DNA from: Patescibacteria group bacterium
GTDB lineage: Bacteria > Patescibacteriota > Gracilibacteria > UBA1369
DNA: 19,892 nucleotides
Direction: 5' to 3'
Assembly: GCA_018825335.1 (NCBI GenBank)
Contig: JAHJEW010000092.1
Coordinates: 1-19,892, forward strand
Shown piece after piece: positions 7,370 to 16,088 of the stretch (within the stretch, counting starts at the first letter, position 1; the number at the start of each line of letters is the position of its first letter). The notes beneath the pieces are model-generated. The model was not told the origin of the DNA. It searched no databases and saw only the letters and a program-made list of their open reading frames with translations. The translations under genes and the position numbers were made by a program.

Positions 7370-10300
7370 TTAGGCCTTCTTAAACACTTTATCAATATCC
7401 GATTCCAGTTCATCCGTGATATGAATACCAAAAGGAATTCTTACCCTTTTTGTTTGAGCTATGCCCCCTGGGCCTTTTTGGGCTAGATGAATTTCAACCT
7501 GCCTTTCTCCCTGGTTCTCCAGTAAAAGACTCTTTAATTCTTTTAAAATACCCATATCCGTACCTTCCGGAACATCTATTACATATGGATTTTCGCTCCA
7601 CTCGGTGTTGCCGGCATCAATCGTATGCTTTTCCGCGGTTTCCATCACAACCCCTTCACCGGCCACATCCGGCTCTCTGCGCAAATCCGTACCAACCTTC
7701 TTGCCCTTCAATTCAACTTCAATCGTTTTTTGCCTTCTCATTATGTTTTCATTCTCGTTATACAAACCCGCCTCTTTCGCATTGTTTATCATTGTTTCAA
7801 GTGAAACAGCTTTTACTGAATCAACCGCGAACTGTAAAGCATCACGTCTGTGATCAAGTCTTCCCTCCATAATCACAATTTTATCTTCGTCAATCAAATG
7901 ATGATACTGATTGTACACCTTTGGGAAAAGCACAATTTCAACCCGTCCGGTCGGATCCTCCAGCTCTCCGTAAATCATATAACTGCCCGATTTCGTAAAA
8001 ACCTTTTTTACTCTTGCAATCAATCCGCCCAAAATAATCTTCTTTCCAATATTCTTTTTCGTGATACTACCGATAAGAATTACCTTTTTGGATAAATATT
8101 TTTTAAGCCCTTTTAATGGATGCCCTGAAACGTAAATCCCCAGATACTCTTTTTCCCAGCGCAGCCGATCCATATTACTCGCCGGTTTGACCTTTTTTAG
8201 ATTGAAAGGGGATAACGCTTCACTTTGCTGGTTGCCAAAAAGACTTTCCTGTCCCTGTAAACTCATCTCCTGAATCGATTTTGCGTAAGAACTGATCTCA
8301 TCAGTGCTCAATGCAATTGCTCTTCGTTCACCCAGATCATCCAGAGCTCCGCTATATGCAAGAGCCTCCATTGTTTTTTTATTTAAAAGTTTTACAGGAA
8401 CTCTTTGCAATAGATTATCCAAAGAAGTAAAAATCCCATCGCCGCGAACAGCCAGAATTTCTTCAACCGTCGATGCGCCCAGACCTTTAATAGCGCTGAG
8501 ACCAAAGCGGATATTCCCTCCTTCAACAACCGTAAAATTTGCAAAAGACTCATTGATTGAGGGGGGGAGAACGGCAATACCCATTTCCTCACATTCCATT
8601 ATTTCCATAACAATTCTATCGGTATTATCACTGTCGGCCGAAAGCAAAGCCGCCATAAATTCCGTAGGATAAAGTGCTTTCAAATAAGCCGTTCTATATG
8701 AAATCATGGCATAACAGGCCGCGTGCGACTTATTAAAACCATATCCGGCAAAAGGTTCGATAACTTTCTCAAAAACCTCCGCCGCAAATTTTTCATCATG
8801 ATTATTGGCTACCGCACCCTGAATAAACTTGGCTTTCTGCTCATTAAGCAATGAACCTATTTTTTTACCAACCGCTTTTCTTAAAATATCGGCTTCACCA
8901 AGCGTAAAACCTGCAAAATCACGCGCAATCTGTAAAATCTGTTCCTGATAAATGGCCACCCCGTTTGTTTCCTTCAAAATCGGCTCGAAAGATGAATGCA
9001 GATATCTCACGGATTCGGGATTGTGCTGAGCTTTGATATAACCCGGAATCCACTCCATCGGCCCTGGCCTGTACAAGGAAATCATCGCGATAATATCTTC
9101 AAAACGGGTAGGTTTAAGCTCTTTTATATATCGTCTCATCCCTGCCGATTCAAGCTGAAAAACACCTGTCGTATCGCCGCGCTGCAGTAATTTATAGGCG
9201 GTTTCATTATCCATGGGTATCGCCGTTACATCCAAATCTATACCTGCGGTTCTGCGAAGGATTTGAATTGTATTTTCAATAATTGTAAGATTCTTAAGTC
9301 CGAGAAAATCCATCTTCAATAAGCCAATATCATCACATACATGCATATCGTATTGAGTTATAATTTCCTCACCGCCCCCGGTCGATCTCTGCAAAGGTAC
9401 ATACTCCACCAGCGGCCGCTCTGACATAACAACGGCACAAGCGTGTGTACCTGCATGTCGAACCGTACCCTCCAACTTTACGGCATTATCAAGTAAATCC
9501 CTTGAACGTTCTTCGGTTTCATAAACTTTTTTTAGCTCAGGATCTTCCTTAATAGATTTTTTTAGAGGGATATGCTTCCCCTGTAGTGGCGGCGGTACAA
9601 GTTTCGCTATCCGGTCAACCTCTGCATAAGGATAACCCATTGCCCTTCCAACATCCCTTACCGCAGCTCTTGCGGCCATTGTTCCAAAAGTAATGATCTG
9701 CGCAACATTATCGCGTCCATACTTCTCACGTACATATTCAAGCACCTCGTCACGTCTCGTATCCGCAAAATCAATATCAACATCAGGCATACTTATACGC
9801 TCAGGATTCAAGAAACGCTCAAAAATAAGCCCGTATTTAAGCGGATCAAGATCGGTAATCTCCAGACAATATGTAATCAGCGAACCTGCTGCGCTGCCGC
9901 GTCCCGGGCCTACCACAATTCCTCTGTCTTTAGCGAACTTAACAAAATCCCATACAATCAAAAAGTAGTCGCTGAAACCCATTTTATTCACTATTTCAAG
10001 TTCGTAGACAAGCCGTTTTCGTGCTTCTTCACTTGGACTTCCATTATAACGCATATTAAGTCCTGAATCGCAAAGCTGGATTAAATATTCATGGGCCGGC
10101 TCATTTGCCGGTGTTTTAAATTTTGGAATAAGATTTTGTCCGAATTTAATTTCAACATTGGCACGATCGGCTATTTTAAGCGTATTTTCAATGGCTTCAG
10201 GTACATGTTTAAAAAGCTCCTTCATTTCATCAGGACATAAAAGTGAAAAATCACCTTCAAATTTCATTCTGTCCTCCTGATCAATAGTTGTTTGCGTCTG

Positions 10301-10972
10301 AATACAAAGCAAAATATCCTGTGCTTTTGCATCATTTTTATGAATATAGTGGGAATCCTGGGAAGCAACCATGGGGATATCATTGGCCTTTGCAAGCTCA
10401 ATCAGTCTCTCATTCAGTATTTTTTGATCATCCAGAAGAGCATGGTTCTGCAATTCCAGAAAAAAATTATCCTTCCCGAAAATATCCTGATGAATCTTTA
10501 TAGTTTCCAGCGGCTTTTCTTCTTTGCCCTGTAAAACCGCTTTTGCCATTTCCCCCGCCAGACAACCACTCAAAGCAACCAGGCCTTCGCTATGTGCCTT
10601 CAAAAGACCATGGTCAACCCTGGGCTTATAATAAAACCCTTCAAGATAAGCTTTCGTCACAAGTAACATTAAATTTCTATATCCGGCTTCATTTAAAGCC
10701 AAAAGTGTCAGGTGATATGGCTTATTCTCCGGTCCGGGAATTTTATCAAAACGAGATTTCGGAGCCACATATACCTCGCAACCAATAATTGGCTTTATAC
10801 CGTACTCTTTGGCCGCTATATAAAACTCAATGGCACCATACATCGACCCGTGATCCGTCAGTGCTATGGCAGGGGATCCATGATCCACGGCAGCTTTGAC
10901 AATATCTTTGGGCGTACCAAAACCATCCAGCAAACTGTAATGTGAATGGACATGCAGATGAACAAAAGACAT
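7370..10972 (-). CDS. dnaE: DNA polymerase III alpha subunit DnaE
   Basis: Replicative polymerase catalytic subunit, 1200 residues. The frame is open further upstream, to 11038, but that extension runs through the tRNA gene, so I start at the ATG giving MSFVHLHVHSHYSLLDG. Order: PHP domain (about 1-270), palm/fingers with the catalytic pair in PDVDIDFAD and a third Asp in LLKMDFLGL, the helix-hairpin-helix region, an OB fold (KKIILGGLIARVKKVFTKSG...) and a C-terminal tail of about 170 residues. The PHP metal ligands appear complete: H7, H9, D16, H41, E66, H87, C137, D206, H208. It follows tRNA-Leu by 23 bases and precedes aspS. There is no Shine-Dalgarno and no separate promoter is obvious, so it may be read through from the tRNA. 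Confidence 0.96.
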   Translation of the reverse strand: MSFVHLHVHSHYSLLDGFGTPKDIVKAAVDHGSPAIALTDHGSMYGAIEFYIAAKEYGIKPIIGCEVYVAPKSRFDKIPGPENKPYHLTLLALNEAGYRNLMLLVTKAYLEGFYYKPRVDHGLLKAHSEGLVALSGCLAGEMAKAVLQGKEEKPLETIKIHQDIFGKDNFFLELQNHALLDDQKILNERLIELAKANDIPMVASQDSHYIHKNDAKAQDILLCIQTQTTIDQEDRMKFEGDFSLLCPDEMKELFKHVPEAIENTLKIADRANVEIKFGQNLIPKFKTPANEPAHEYLIQLCDSGLNMRYNGSPSEEARKRLVYELEIVNKMGFSDYFLIVWDFVKFAKDRGIVVGPGRGSAAGSLITYCLEITDLDPLKYGLIFERFLNPERISMPDVDIDFADTRRDEVLEYVREKYGRDNVAQIITFGTMAARAAVRDVGRAMGYPYAEVDRIAKLVPPPLQGKHIPLKKSIKEDPELKKVYETEERSRDLLDNAVKLEGTVRHAGTHACAVVMSERPLVEYVPLQRSTGGGEEIITQYDMHVCDDIGLLKMDFLGLKNLTIIENTIQILRRTAGIDLDVTAIPMDNETAYKLLQRGDTTGVFQLESAGMRRYIKELKPTRFEDIIAMISLYRPGPMEWIPGYIKAQHNPESVRYLHSSFEPILKETNGVAIYQEQILQIARDFAGFTLGEADILRKAVGKKIGSLLNEQKAKFIQGAVANNHDEKFAAEVFEKVIEPFAGYGFNKSHAACYAMISYRTAYLKALYPTEFMAALLSADSDNTDRIVMEIMECEEMGIAVLPPSINESFANFTVVEGGNIRFGLSAIKGLGASTVEEILAVRGDGIFTSLDNLLQRVPVKLLNKKTMEALAYSGALDDLGERRAIALSTDEISSYAKSIQEMSLQGQESLFGNQQSEALSPFNLKKVKPASNMDRLRWEKEYLGIYVSGHPLKGLKKYLSKKVILIGSITKKNIGKKIILGGLIARVKKVFTKSGSYMIYGELEDPTGRVEIVLFPKVYNQYHHLIDEDKIVIMEGRLDHRRDALQFAVDSVKAVSLETMINNAKEAGLYNENENIMRRQKTIEVELKGKKVGTDLRREPDVAGEGVVMETAEKHTIDAGNTEWSENPYVIDVPEGTDMGILKELKSLLLENQGERQVEIHLAQKGPGGIAQTKRVRIPFGIHITDELESDIDKVFKKA

Positions 10973-10995
10973 ATGACTTGAATTTAGCGCTTTCT

Positions 10996-11081
10996 TGGTA
11001 CCGGGGAGAGGACTCGAACCTCCACGCCTTGAGGGCACTAGCTCCTAAGGCTAGCGTGTCTACCAGTTTCACCACCCCGGC
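10996..11081 (-). tRNA. tRNA-Leu (anticodon UAG)
   Basis: On the minus strand this is a class II tRNA with a long variable arm. The acceptor stem is GCCGGGG with CCCCGGT, the D-loop holds AAACTGGTAGAC, the anticodon loop is CTTAGGA (anticodon TAG, reading CUN), and the T-arm has GGTTCGAGTCC. The discriminator is A (10999) and CCA is encoded (10996-10998). The first acceptor pair is a G-U wobble, or the end could be shifted by one base. It sits 23 bases upstream of the dnaE ATG on the same strand. Confidence 0.95.
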
Positions 11082-11105
11082 AAATATTCCAAACTTTGCT
11101 GCAAT

Positions 11106-11111
11106 ATAGTA
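11106..11111 (-). promoter_or_regulatory. Possible -10 box for tRNA-Leu/dnaE
   Basis: TACTAT on the minus strand, 24 bases before the tRNA 5' end. No convincing -35 hexamer lies 16-18 bases upstream, so this is a position-based guess only. Confidence 0.3.
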
Positions 11112-11149
11112 TCAAAAAAACGAAAACATGAAAGCATATTGCAATGATA

Positions 11150-11179
11150 TTGACAAAACATCCAAAATAAGATTATCAT
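11150..11179 (+). promoter_or_regulatory. Upstream promoter of the sigma4-HARE gene (P2)
   Basis: A perfect TTGACA (11150-11155), an 18-base spacer, then TATCAT (11174-11179, 5 of 6). It would start a transcript near 11186, leaving a leader of about 118 bases that runs across the second promoter. Confidence 0.55.
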
Positions 11180-11238
11180 TCACACCTTTACCCTTTCAGC
11201 TTAATAAAATATGTTTGCACGGAAATCAAATTTCTTGC

Positions 11239-11267
11239 TTGACATTAATATAGATTCTGAATAATCT
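11239..11267 (+). promoter_or_regulatory. Proximal promoter of the sigma4-HARE gene (P1)
   Basis: A perfect TTGACA (11239-11244), a 17-base spacer and TAATCT (11262-11267). Start is expected near 11274, giving a leader of about 30 bases to the ATG at 11304. It is among the best consensus promoters in the window. Confidence 0.7.
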
Positions 11268-11303
11268 CATACCGCGCAAACTAGTTATTCATAAAGTCAG
11301 TAC

Positions 11304-12398
11304 ATGGATACAAATAAATATTCCCAAAAAGGCACTAACTCGAACATGACACAAATGGAGAAGATAAATTTAACCGAAATTATCGAGGACATGTTTCTGG
11401 TACTGACCAATAAAGAAAAAGAGGTCATAATCAAACGTTTCAGCCTGGACGATCAACCAAAACAAACATTGGAGAAAATTGGCCAGTCTTTTTCAGTAAC
11501 TCGCGAAAGAATAAGACAAATCGAAAAAATTGCATTGGCCAAACTGCGCAGAACTGTTGATAATTCAAAACTCAAATATATCAACTCTATCGCTAAGGAG
11601 GTTCTGGAAGCCAATGGAGGCCTGTTGTCGGAGAATAAACTTGTTGCGGCAATTCTTAACAGGATCGTAAGCAGTCATCCTGTAGATGCCAATATCATTA
11701 AACTTGCTTTAAACATAAATGCGGATCTCATAAAAATGGATAAAACAAACATATTCAAACCATTTTGGAGACTTCATAATATCTCTCTTGATCAGATAAA
11801 AACCATTATTGTCAATGGAATAGATCTTCTTAACAAGCAAAACGATGTTTTGGATGATAATGAAATGATAACCGGTGTTAGATCATCCATGGATAAGAAA
11901 GATCAAAAGATCGAATCTGCGCTTATTCTTTCGGCTATGGAGGTGGATAAAAGAGTTAAACGAATCAAAGAAGGCTTTGGGCTGATGTCATGGCGACATA
12001 TAAATCCGCGCAGCATTCGCGATAAAGCTTTTATTGTATTGAAGAAAAACGAGTCCCCTCTGCATTTTGTGGAAATAGCCAATAAAATTTCCGAGGCCGG
12101 CTTCGATAAGAAAGTTGTCACCACCCAGGCAGTACACAATGAATTGATAAGATATGAACAATTTGTGCTTGTGGGACGTGGACTGTACGCATTGAAAGAC
12201 TGGGGTTATAGGAAAGGAACGGTGGCCGATGTAATTGAAGATCTTCTTCGCAGAAAGAGCCCCATGACCAAACAGGAAATCATTGAAGGCGTATTAAAAC
12301 AAAGACAGGTTAAAAAAGGAACTATTTCGCTTAACCTGCAAAAGAACCCTAAATTTGTCCGAGTTGGTCGCGCCGTTTATAAATTTTCGGGCAAATAG
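11304..12398 (+). CDS. Sigma-70 region 4 / HARE-HTH fusion regulator, paralogue 1
   Basis: A 364-residue predicted DNA-binding protein. Residues about 33-83 match sigma-A region 4, ending with the helix-turn-helix FSVTRERIRQIEK that reads -35 boxes in true sigma factors. There is no region 1.2, 2 or 3, so it cannot melt a -10 by itself. Residues about 95-230 hold two weak winged-helix-like segments (ANGGLLSENKL, NDVLDDNEMI). Residues about 237-303 match a HARE-HTH domain (PLHFVEIANKI, AVHNELI, GRGLYALKDWG), the domain of the Firmicute RNA polymerase delta subunit. A last winged helix spans about 305-362. Possible starts are 11304 and an internal ATG at 11346, neither with a Shine-Dalgarno. 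The HIT gene begins 26 bases downstream. A full-length paralogue lies at 17035-18108. An RNA-polymerase-bound regulator is the inferred role. Confidence 0.75.
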   Translation: MDTNKYSQKGTNSNMTQMEKINLTEIIEDMFLVLTNKEKEVIIKRFSLDDQPKQTLEKIGQSFSVTRERIRQIEKIALAKLRRTVDNSKLKYINSIAKEVLEANGGLLSENKLVAAILNRIVSSHPVDANIIKLALNINADLIKMDKTNIFKPFWRLHNISLDQIKTIIVNGIDLLNKQNDVLDDNEMITGVRSSMDKKDQKIESALILSAMEVDKRVKRIKEGFGLMSWRHINPRSIRDKAFIVLKKNESPLHFVEIANKISEAGFDKKVVTTQAVHNELIRYEQFVLVGRGLYALKDWGYRKGTVADVIEDLLRRKSPMTKQEIIEGVLKQRQVKKGTISLNLQKNPKFVRVGRAVYKFSGK

Positions 12399-12424
12399 TT
12401 AAAAACATTTTAATTTTGTTCTAA

Positions 12425-12748
12425 ATGGAAAGCGGGTGTATTTTCTGCAAAATTGCAAATAAAGAAATACCATGTCAACTTGAATACGAAGACGAATTTT
12501 GCATGGCATTTCCTGATATAAGGCCACGGGCCAAAACTCACATTCTAATCATTCCAAAAAAACACATCCCTACAGTAAACGAACTTGCCGACGAAGACGA
12601 GAAAACAATGGGAAGAATCATGATAACAGCCAGAAACATCGCCAGAAAATATAATCTTGAGCATTATAAATTATTGATCAGTGTGGGCGAAAAAGGCGGT
12701 CAGGAAATATTCCACCTTCATCTGCACTTAATGAGTGCTCCAGACTAA
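12425..12748 (+). CDS. HIT-family nucleotide hydrolase (HINT-like)
   Basis: A 107-residue protein with the histidine-triad signature HLHLHLM at 97-103, preceded by GGQEIF, and the N-terminal CIFCKI with a Cys pair (C5, C8) typical of zinc-binding bacterial HinT proteins. Family members hydrolyse AMP or GMP from phosphoramidates and adenylates such as aminoacyl-AMP; the physiological substrate here is unknown. The length is normal. It lies 26 bases after the sigma4-HARE gene with no terminator between, so the two are probably cotranscribed. The stop overlaps the stop of the opposing gene by 4 bases (12745-12748). No Shine-Dalgarno is visible. Confidence 0.92.
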   Translation: MESGCIFCKIANKEIPCQLEYEDEFCMAFPDIRPRAKTHILIIPKKHIPTVNELADEDEKTMGRIMITARNIARKYNLEHYKLLISVGEKGGQEIFHLHLHLMSAPD

Positions 12749-13233
12749 AAAGGACTTCCACCCTTAACATACTTCTGCCAAAGCATTTTAAGCTTTTCTG
12801 TTGTCGCATAGGCCAATTCAGAAAGAAAATCCCTCAAATATCGTATCCTTGCAACCACCCTGTTTAAACGAAATGGGTCGAATTTACCGGGGCTGCTGAT
12901 AATGCGCGATGCTTCTTTCTCCAATTCAACTATTTCTTTTTTTACCCTTGTTGCAATTTGAATCCTCATTACTTCCAGTTTGGGAAAAGATAAAACGGGA
13001 ATATCCGTTTCATCTGTAGTTACCGCCTTTTGAGCCGGAATACCGGTGCCAACTTTCTTTTTACCCTCACCTGCGGATTCGGAAACTTCACCTTCAATAA
13101 ACTCTGTAACTTCAGTACCTTCTACAACTTCCCGGATTTCCCTCGACTCACGCTCGGCTTCACGCGCGGACTCTTTAGGCTCAGCACCTTTTTCAATATC
13201 CTTTTCCGGATTAACGGGGGTACCTTTATTCAC
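12745..13233 (-). CDS. Hypothetical protein, acidic disordered N-terminus plus helical C-terminus
   Basis: A 162-residue protein I do not recognise. Residues 1 to about 85 are rich in Glu, Lys, Ser and Gly, have no hydrophobic core and look disordered. Residues about 86-162 look folded and mostly helical, with a basic-amphipathic stretch (VKKEIVELEKEASRI), then LNRVVARIRYLRDFLSELAY and an aromatic end (LWQKYVKGG). There is no signal peptide or membrane segment. It is likely real: a good promoter lies just upstream (13261-13289), the frame spans the whole gap between two known genes, and its stop abuts the HIT stop. The highly charged start and helical end could suit a partner-binding protein, but nothing shows which partner. 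Confidence 0.65.
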   Translation of the reverse strand: MNKGTPVNPEKDIEKGAEPKESAREAERESREIREVVEGTEVTEFIEGEVSESAGEGKKKVGTGIPAQKAVTTDETDIPVLSFPKLEVMRIQIATRVKKEIVELEKEASRIISSPGKFDPFRLNRVVARIRYLRDFLSELAYATTEKLKMLWQKYVKGGSPF

Positions 13234-13260
13234 AACAAATATATATTTAATATCACTCTA

Positions 13261-13289
13261 ATTTAACCCAAAAACGAGCCTTTTGTCAA
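13261..13289 (-). promoter_or_regulatory. Promoter of the acidic hypothetical gene
   Basis: On the minus strand a perfect TTGACA (13284-13289), a 17-base spacer and TTAAAT (13261-13266, 4 of 6). The start would be near 13254, about 21 bases before the ATG at 13233. Confidence 0.6.
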
Positions 13290-13318
13290 TCCCACTATGG
13301 AAAAAAGCCAATTTATGC

Positions 13319-13341
13319 TATTAATTCATGCAGCATTAATA
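13319..13341. repeat. Inverted repeat upstream of valS
   Basis: TATTAAT and ATTATTA-type arms: TATTAAT (13319-13325) and its exact complement ATTAATA (13335-13341) flank a 9-base centre. It ends 11 bases before the valS ATG. It could be an operator, a weak 5'-leader hairpin, or chance in AT-rich DNA. Confidence 0.35.
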
Positions 13342-13352
13342 ACCAAAATTCA

Positions 13353-16079
13353 ATGCTGGAAATGGAAAAAACATACGATGCCAAAAAATATGAAGATAAT
13401 GTATACAGAAAATGGGAAAAATCCGGTGCTTTTACACCAAAATTAGATCCGGCAAAAAAAGCTTTCACAATATCAATGCCGCCACCCAATGCCACAGGGA
13501 CTCTTCATCTTGGCCACGCTACCATGCTGGCGATTGAAGACATTATGATCCGTCAAAAAAGAATGGATGGCTATAGCGCATTATGGCTTCCGGGAACCGA
13601 TCATGCGGCTATTGCAACTCAAAGCGTTGTAGAGAAAAAACTTCAAAATGGGGGAATTGCAAATCCGCGCGTAAGCCTTGGACGTGAAAAACTTCTAAAC
13701 GAAATTCGTAAATTTGTGGAAGAATCCAAAGATACAATTCGCAATCAGATCCGCAAAATGGGAGCCAGCTGCGACTGGACCCGTGAAAAATACACACTCG
13801 ATGATCAACTAAATAAAGCCGTAAATACATTTTTTCAGAAAATGTACGAAGACGGACTTATATACCACGGCGACCGCATTGTTAACTGGGATCCGAAAAT
13901 GCAAACCACTGTTGCGGATGACGAACTGGAATATAAAGAGGAAAAAGCCAAATTCTATTATATAAAATATGGCCCTGTCGTAATTGGAACATCCCGCCCG
14001 GAAACTAAATTCGCCGATAAAATTATCATCGTCCACCCTACAGATAAAAGATATAAAAAGCTTATCGGAAAAGAGTTTGAGGTTGAATGGATAAACGGTC
14101 CTATAAGAGCTCGCGTTATAGCCGATAAATGTGCCGATCACACTCTTGGTACCGGTGCCATGACGATTACACCCGCTCATTCAAACCTTGATTTTGAACT
14201 TGCAGAAAAGTACAACCTTGAAAAATCTCAAATTATTGGCTATGACGGAAAATTGCTGGATATCGCCGATGAATTCTCTGGCATGCATATTGAAAAAGCG
14301 CGCGAAAAAATCGTAGAAAAACTAAGGGAAAAAGGTTTATTGGTAAAAATTGATGAAAATTATGTCCATAACATCGCGGTTAACTATCGGGGTAAAGGAG
14401 TTGTGGAACCCCAAATCATGAAACAATGGTTCATCGACGTTAATAAACAGGTAATCGACTGGAAAGGAAAAAAACTAAGCATAAAAGAGGTCATGCAGGA
14501 TGTTATAAAGTCCGGCATGATAAAAGTAATTCCTTCACGTTTTGAAAGAACATACTTTCATTGGATAGATAACCTGAGAGACTGGTGCATAAGCCGCCAA
14601 ATCTGGTGGGGACATCAAATACCCGTTTGGTACAAAGTTTCTCCGGAAGACAAAAAAAAGTGGCTAAAACACCCCGAATCGTCCAGTTATCTGCTGCAAA
14701 GCCTCGGCATAAAAATTAAAGAAATAAAATATAATGTTAATGAACCAAAAACAGGCTCATGGATCCGCGACCCCGACACACTGGATACCTGGTTTTCTTC
14801 TGCACTATGGACTTTTTCAACACTTGGCTGGCCCGATAAAACGCATGAATTAAAGTACTTTCATCCCACCGATGTACTGGAAACAGGCTACGACATACTG
14901 TTTTTCTGGGTTGCAAGAATGATTTTGGCATCAACTTACTGTTTACGAAATAGCGGATTTCCTGAAGAAAAATGCATTCCGTTTAAAAACGTATATCTTC
15001 ATGGACTTATACGCGACATAAATGGACAGAAAATGTCCAAAACCAAACCTGAAACCTGCATCGATCCATTGGACATGATCGAAAAATACGGAACTGATGC
15101 GGTTCGCCTAAGCTTAATTGTCGGCAATACCCCCGGTAACGATATGCGACTTTACGAAGAAAAAATTGCCGGTTACCGCAATTTTATAAACAAAATTTGG
15201 AATGCTTCCCGCTTTGCTTTGATGAATGTAAAAGATCCTTCAATAAATACCCATAACATACACAAACACATTAAAAGCAGGGCTGATATGTGGATCTTAA
15301 CAAGGTTAAGCCATCTTATAAAACACGTAGATACCGACTTGAAGAAATATCACTTCTCCGATGCCGCAACGCGCATTTATGAATTCACCTGGGAAAACTA
15401 TTGCGACTGGTATCTTGAAATATCAAAAGGAACCCATCTCAACCCTGTAGTTCTATTGTACGTGCTTAAAACAATACTAAAACTCCTTCATCCATTCGTT
15501 CCTTTTGTAACAGAGGCTATCTGGAGTCATCTTGGACAACCGGGCATGCTCATTAATGAGCCATGGCCAAAGCAGGATAAGAAACTAATATTCAAGGAAA
15601 AATCCGAAGAAATGGAAATTGTTCATGCTGTAATTTCCACAATCAGAAAATTAAGAGCTGAAAGGGGAGTGGAGCCCGCCAAAAGAATCAATGCCATTAT
15701 TTACGGTGACCTTTGGACAACTCTTTTGGAAGAAAAACGCGACCCAATTGTCAGACTTGCCAGACTTGATAAACTGACTATCGAAACACAGGGACCAAAG
15801 ATTAAAAACGCTCTTTGGCAGTATCTTGGAGGCATAGATATTTATCTACCTCTTGGAGATCTTGTCGATATCTCAAAAGAAAAAGAAAGACTGATAGCGA
15901 AGCTCACTAAAGCTCAGGCTCAAATCAATGGCCTTCAACAAAAACTTAAAAACAAAGGTTTTTTACAAAATGCGCCTTCAGATGTTATAAAAAAAGAACA
16001 GAAAACATTACGGGAACTTGAAACAGAGCTGTTAACCCTTCAAAAAAAGATCACCGAACTGGAAAATATCGAAATATAA
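13353..16079 (+). CDS. valS: Valyl-tRNA synthetase
   Basis: Class I synthetase of 908 residues that charges tRNA-Val and edits Thr-tRNA. Signature PPPNATGTLHLGH holds the HIGH motif (HLGH, 52-55). The CP1 editing domain follows (about 190-350, with GTGAMTITPAHSNLDFELA). The KMSKS loop is KMSKT at 560-564, followed by KPETCIDPLDMIEKYGTDA. Then come the anticodon-binding helical domain and the ValS-type C-terminal coiled-coil arm (about 842-906). The loop lacks the usual Gly-Asn after KMSKS-x. The start is ATG 13353 or ATG 13362; neither has a Shine-Dalgarno. The downstream TPR-like gene begins 9 bases after the stop, so they form an operon. Identification is certain. Confidence 0.97.
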   Translation: MLEMEKTYDAKKYEDNVYRKWEKSGAFTPKLDPAKKAFTISMPPPNATGTLHLGHATMLAIEDIMIRQKRMDGYSALWLPGTDHAAIATQSVVEKKLQNGGIANPRVSLGREKLLNEIRKFVEESKDTIRNQIRKMGASCDWTREKYTLDDQLNKAVNTFFQKMYEDGLIYHGDRIVNWDPKMQTTVADDELEYKEEKAKFYYIKYGPVVIGTSRPETKFADKIIIVHPTDKRYKKLIGKEFEVEWINGPIRARVIADKCADHTLGTGAMTITPAHSNLDFELAEKYNLEKSQIIGYDGKLLDIADEFSGMHIEKAREKIVEKLREKGLLVKIDENYVHNIAVNYRGKGVVEPQIMKQWFIDVNKQVIDWKGKKLSIKEVMQDVIKSGMIKVIPSRFERTYFHWIDNLRDWCISRQIWWGHQIPVWYKVSPEDKKKWLKHPESSSYLLQSLGIKIKEIKYNVNEPKTGSWIRDPDTLDTWFSSALWTFSTLGWPDKTHELKYFHPTDVLETGYDILFFWVARMILASTYCLRNSGFPEEKCIPFKNVYLHGLIRDINGQKMSKTKPETCIDPLDMIEKYGTDAVRLSLIVGNTPGNDMRLYEEKIAGYRNFINKIWNASRFALMNVKDPSINTHNIHKHIKSRADMWILTRLSHLIKHVDTDLKKYHFSDAATRIYEFTWENYCDWYLEISKGTHLNPVVLLYVLKTILKLLHPFVPFVTEAIWSHLGQPGMLINEPWPKQDKKLIFKEKSEEMEIVHAVISTIRKLRAERGVEPAKRINAIIYGDLWTTLLEEKRDPIVRLARLDKLTIETQGPKIKNALWQYLGGIDIYLPLGDLVDISKEKERLIAKLTKAQAQINGLQQKLKNKGFLQNAPSDVIKKEQKTLRELETELLTLQKKITELENIEI

Positions 16080-16088
16080 TTTATCAAA

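Noticed and set aside
10973..11038. N-terminal extension of dnaE to 11038
   Set aside because: The added residues are translated from tRNA-Leu sequence; the family N-terminus begins at the ATG at 10972.
10827..11075. Minus-strand open frame over the tRNA
   Set aside because: It is the tRNA plus an out-of-frame piece of dnaE.
11304..12398. Calling this a sigma factor
   Set aside because: It has only region 4; without region 2 it cannot be a complete sigma factor.
13273..13321. TTGTCA and TATGCT as a valS promoter
   Set aside because: The boxes are 25 or more bases apart, so they are not a sigma70 pair.
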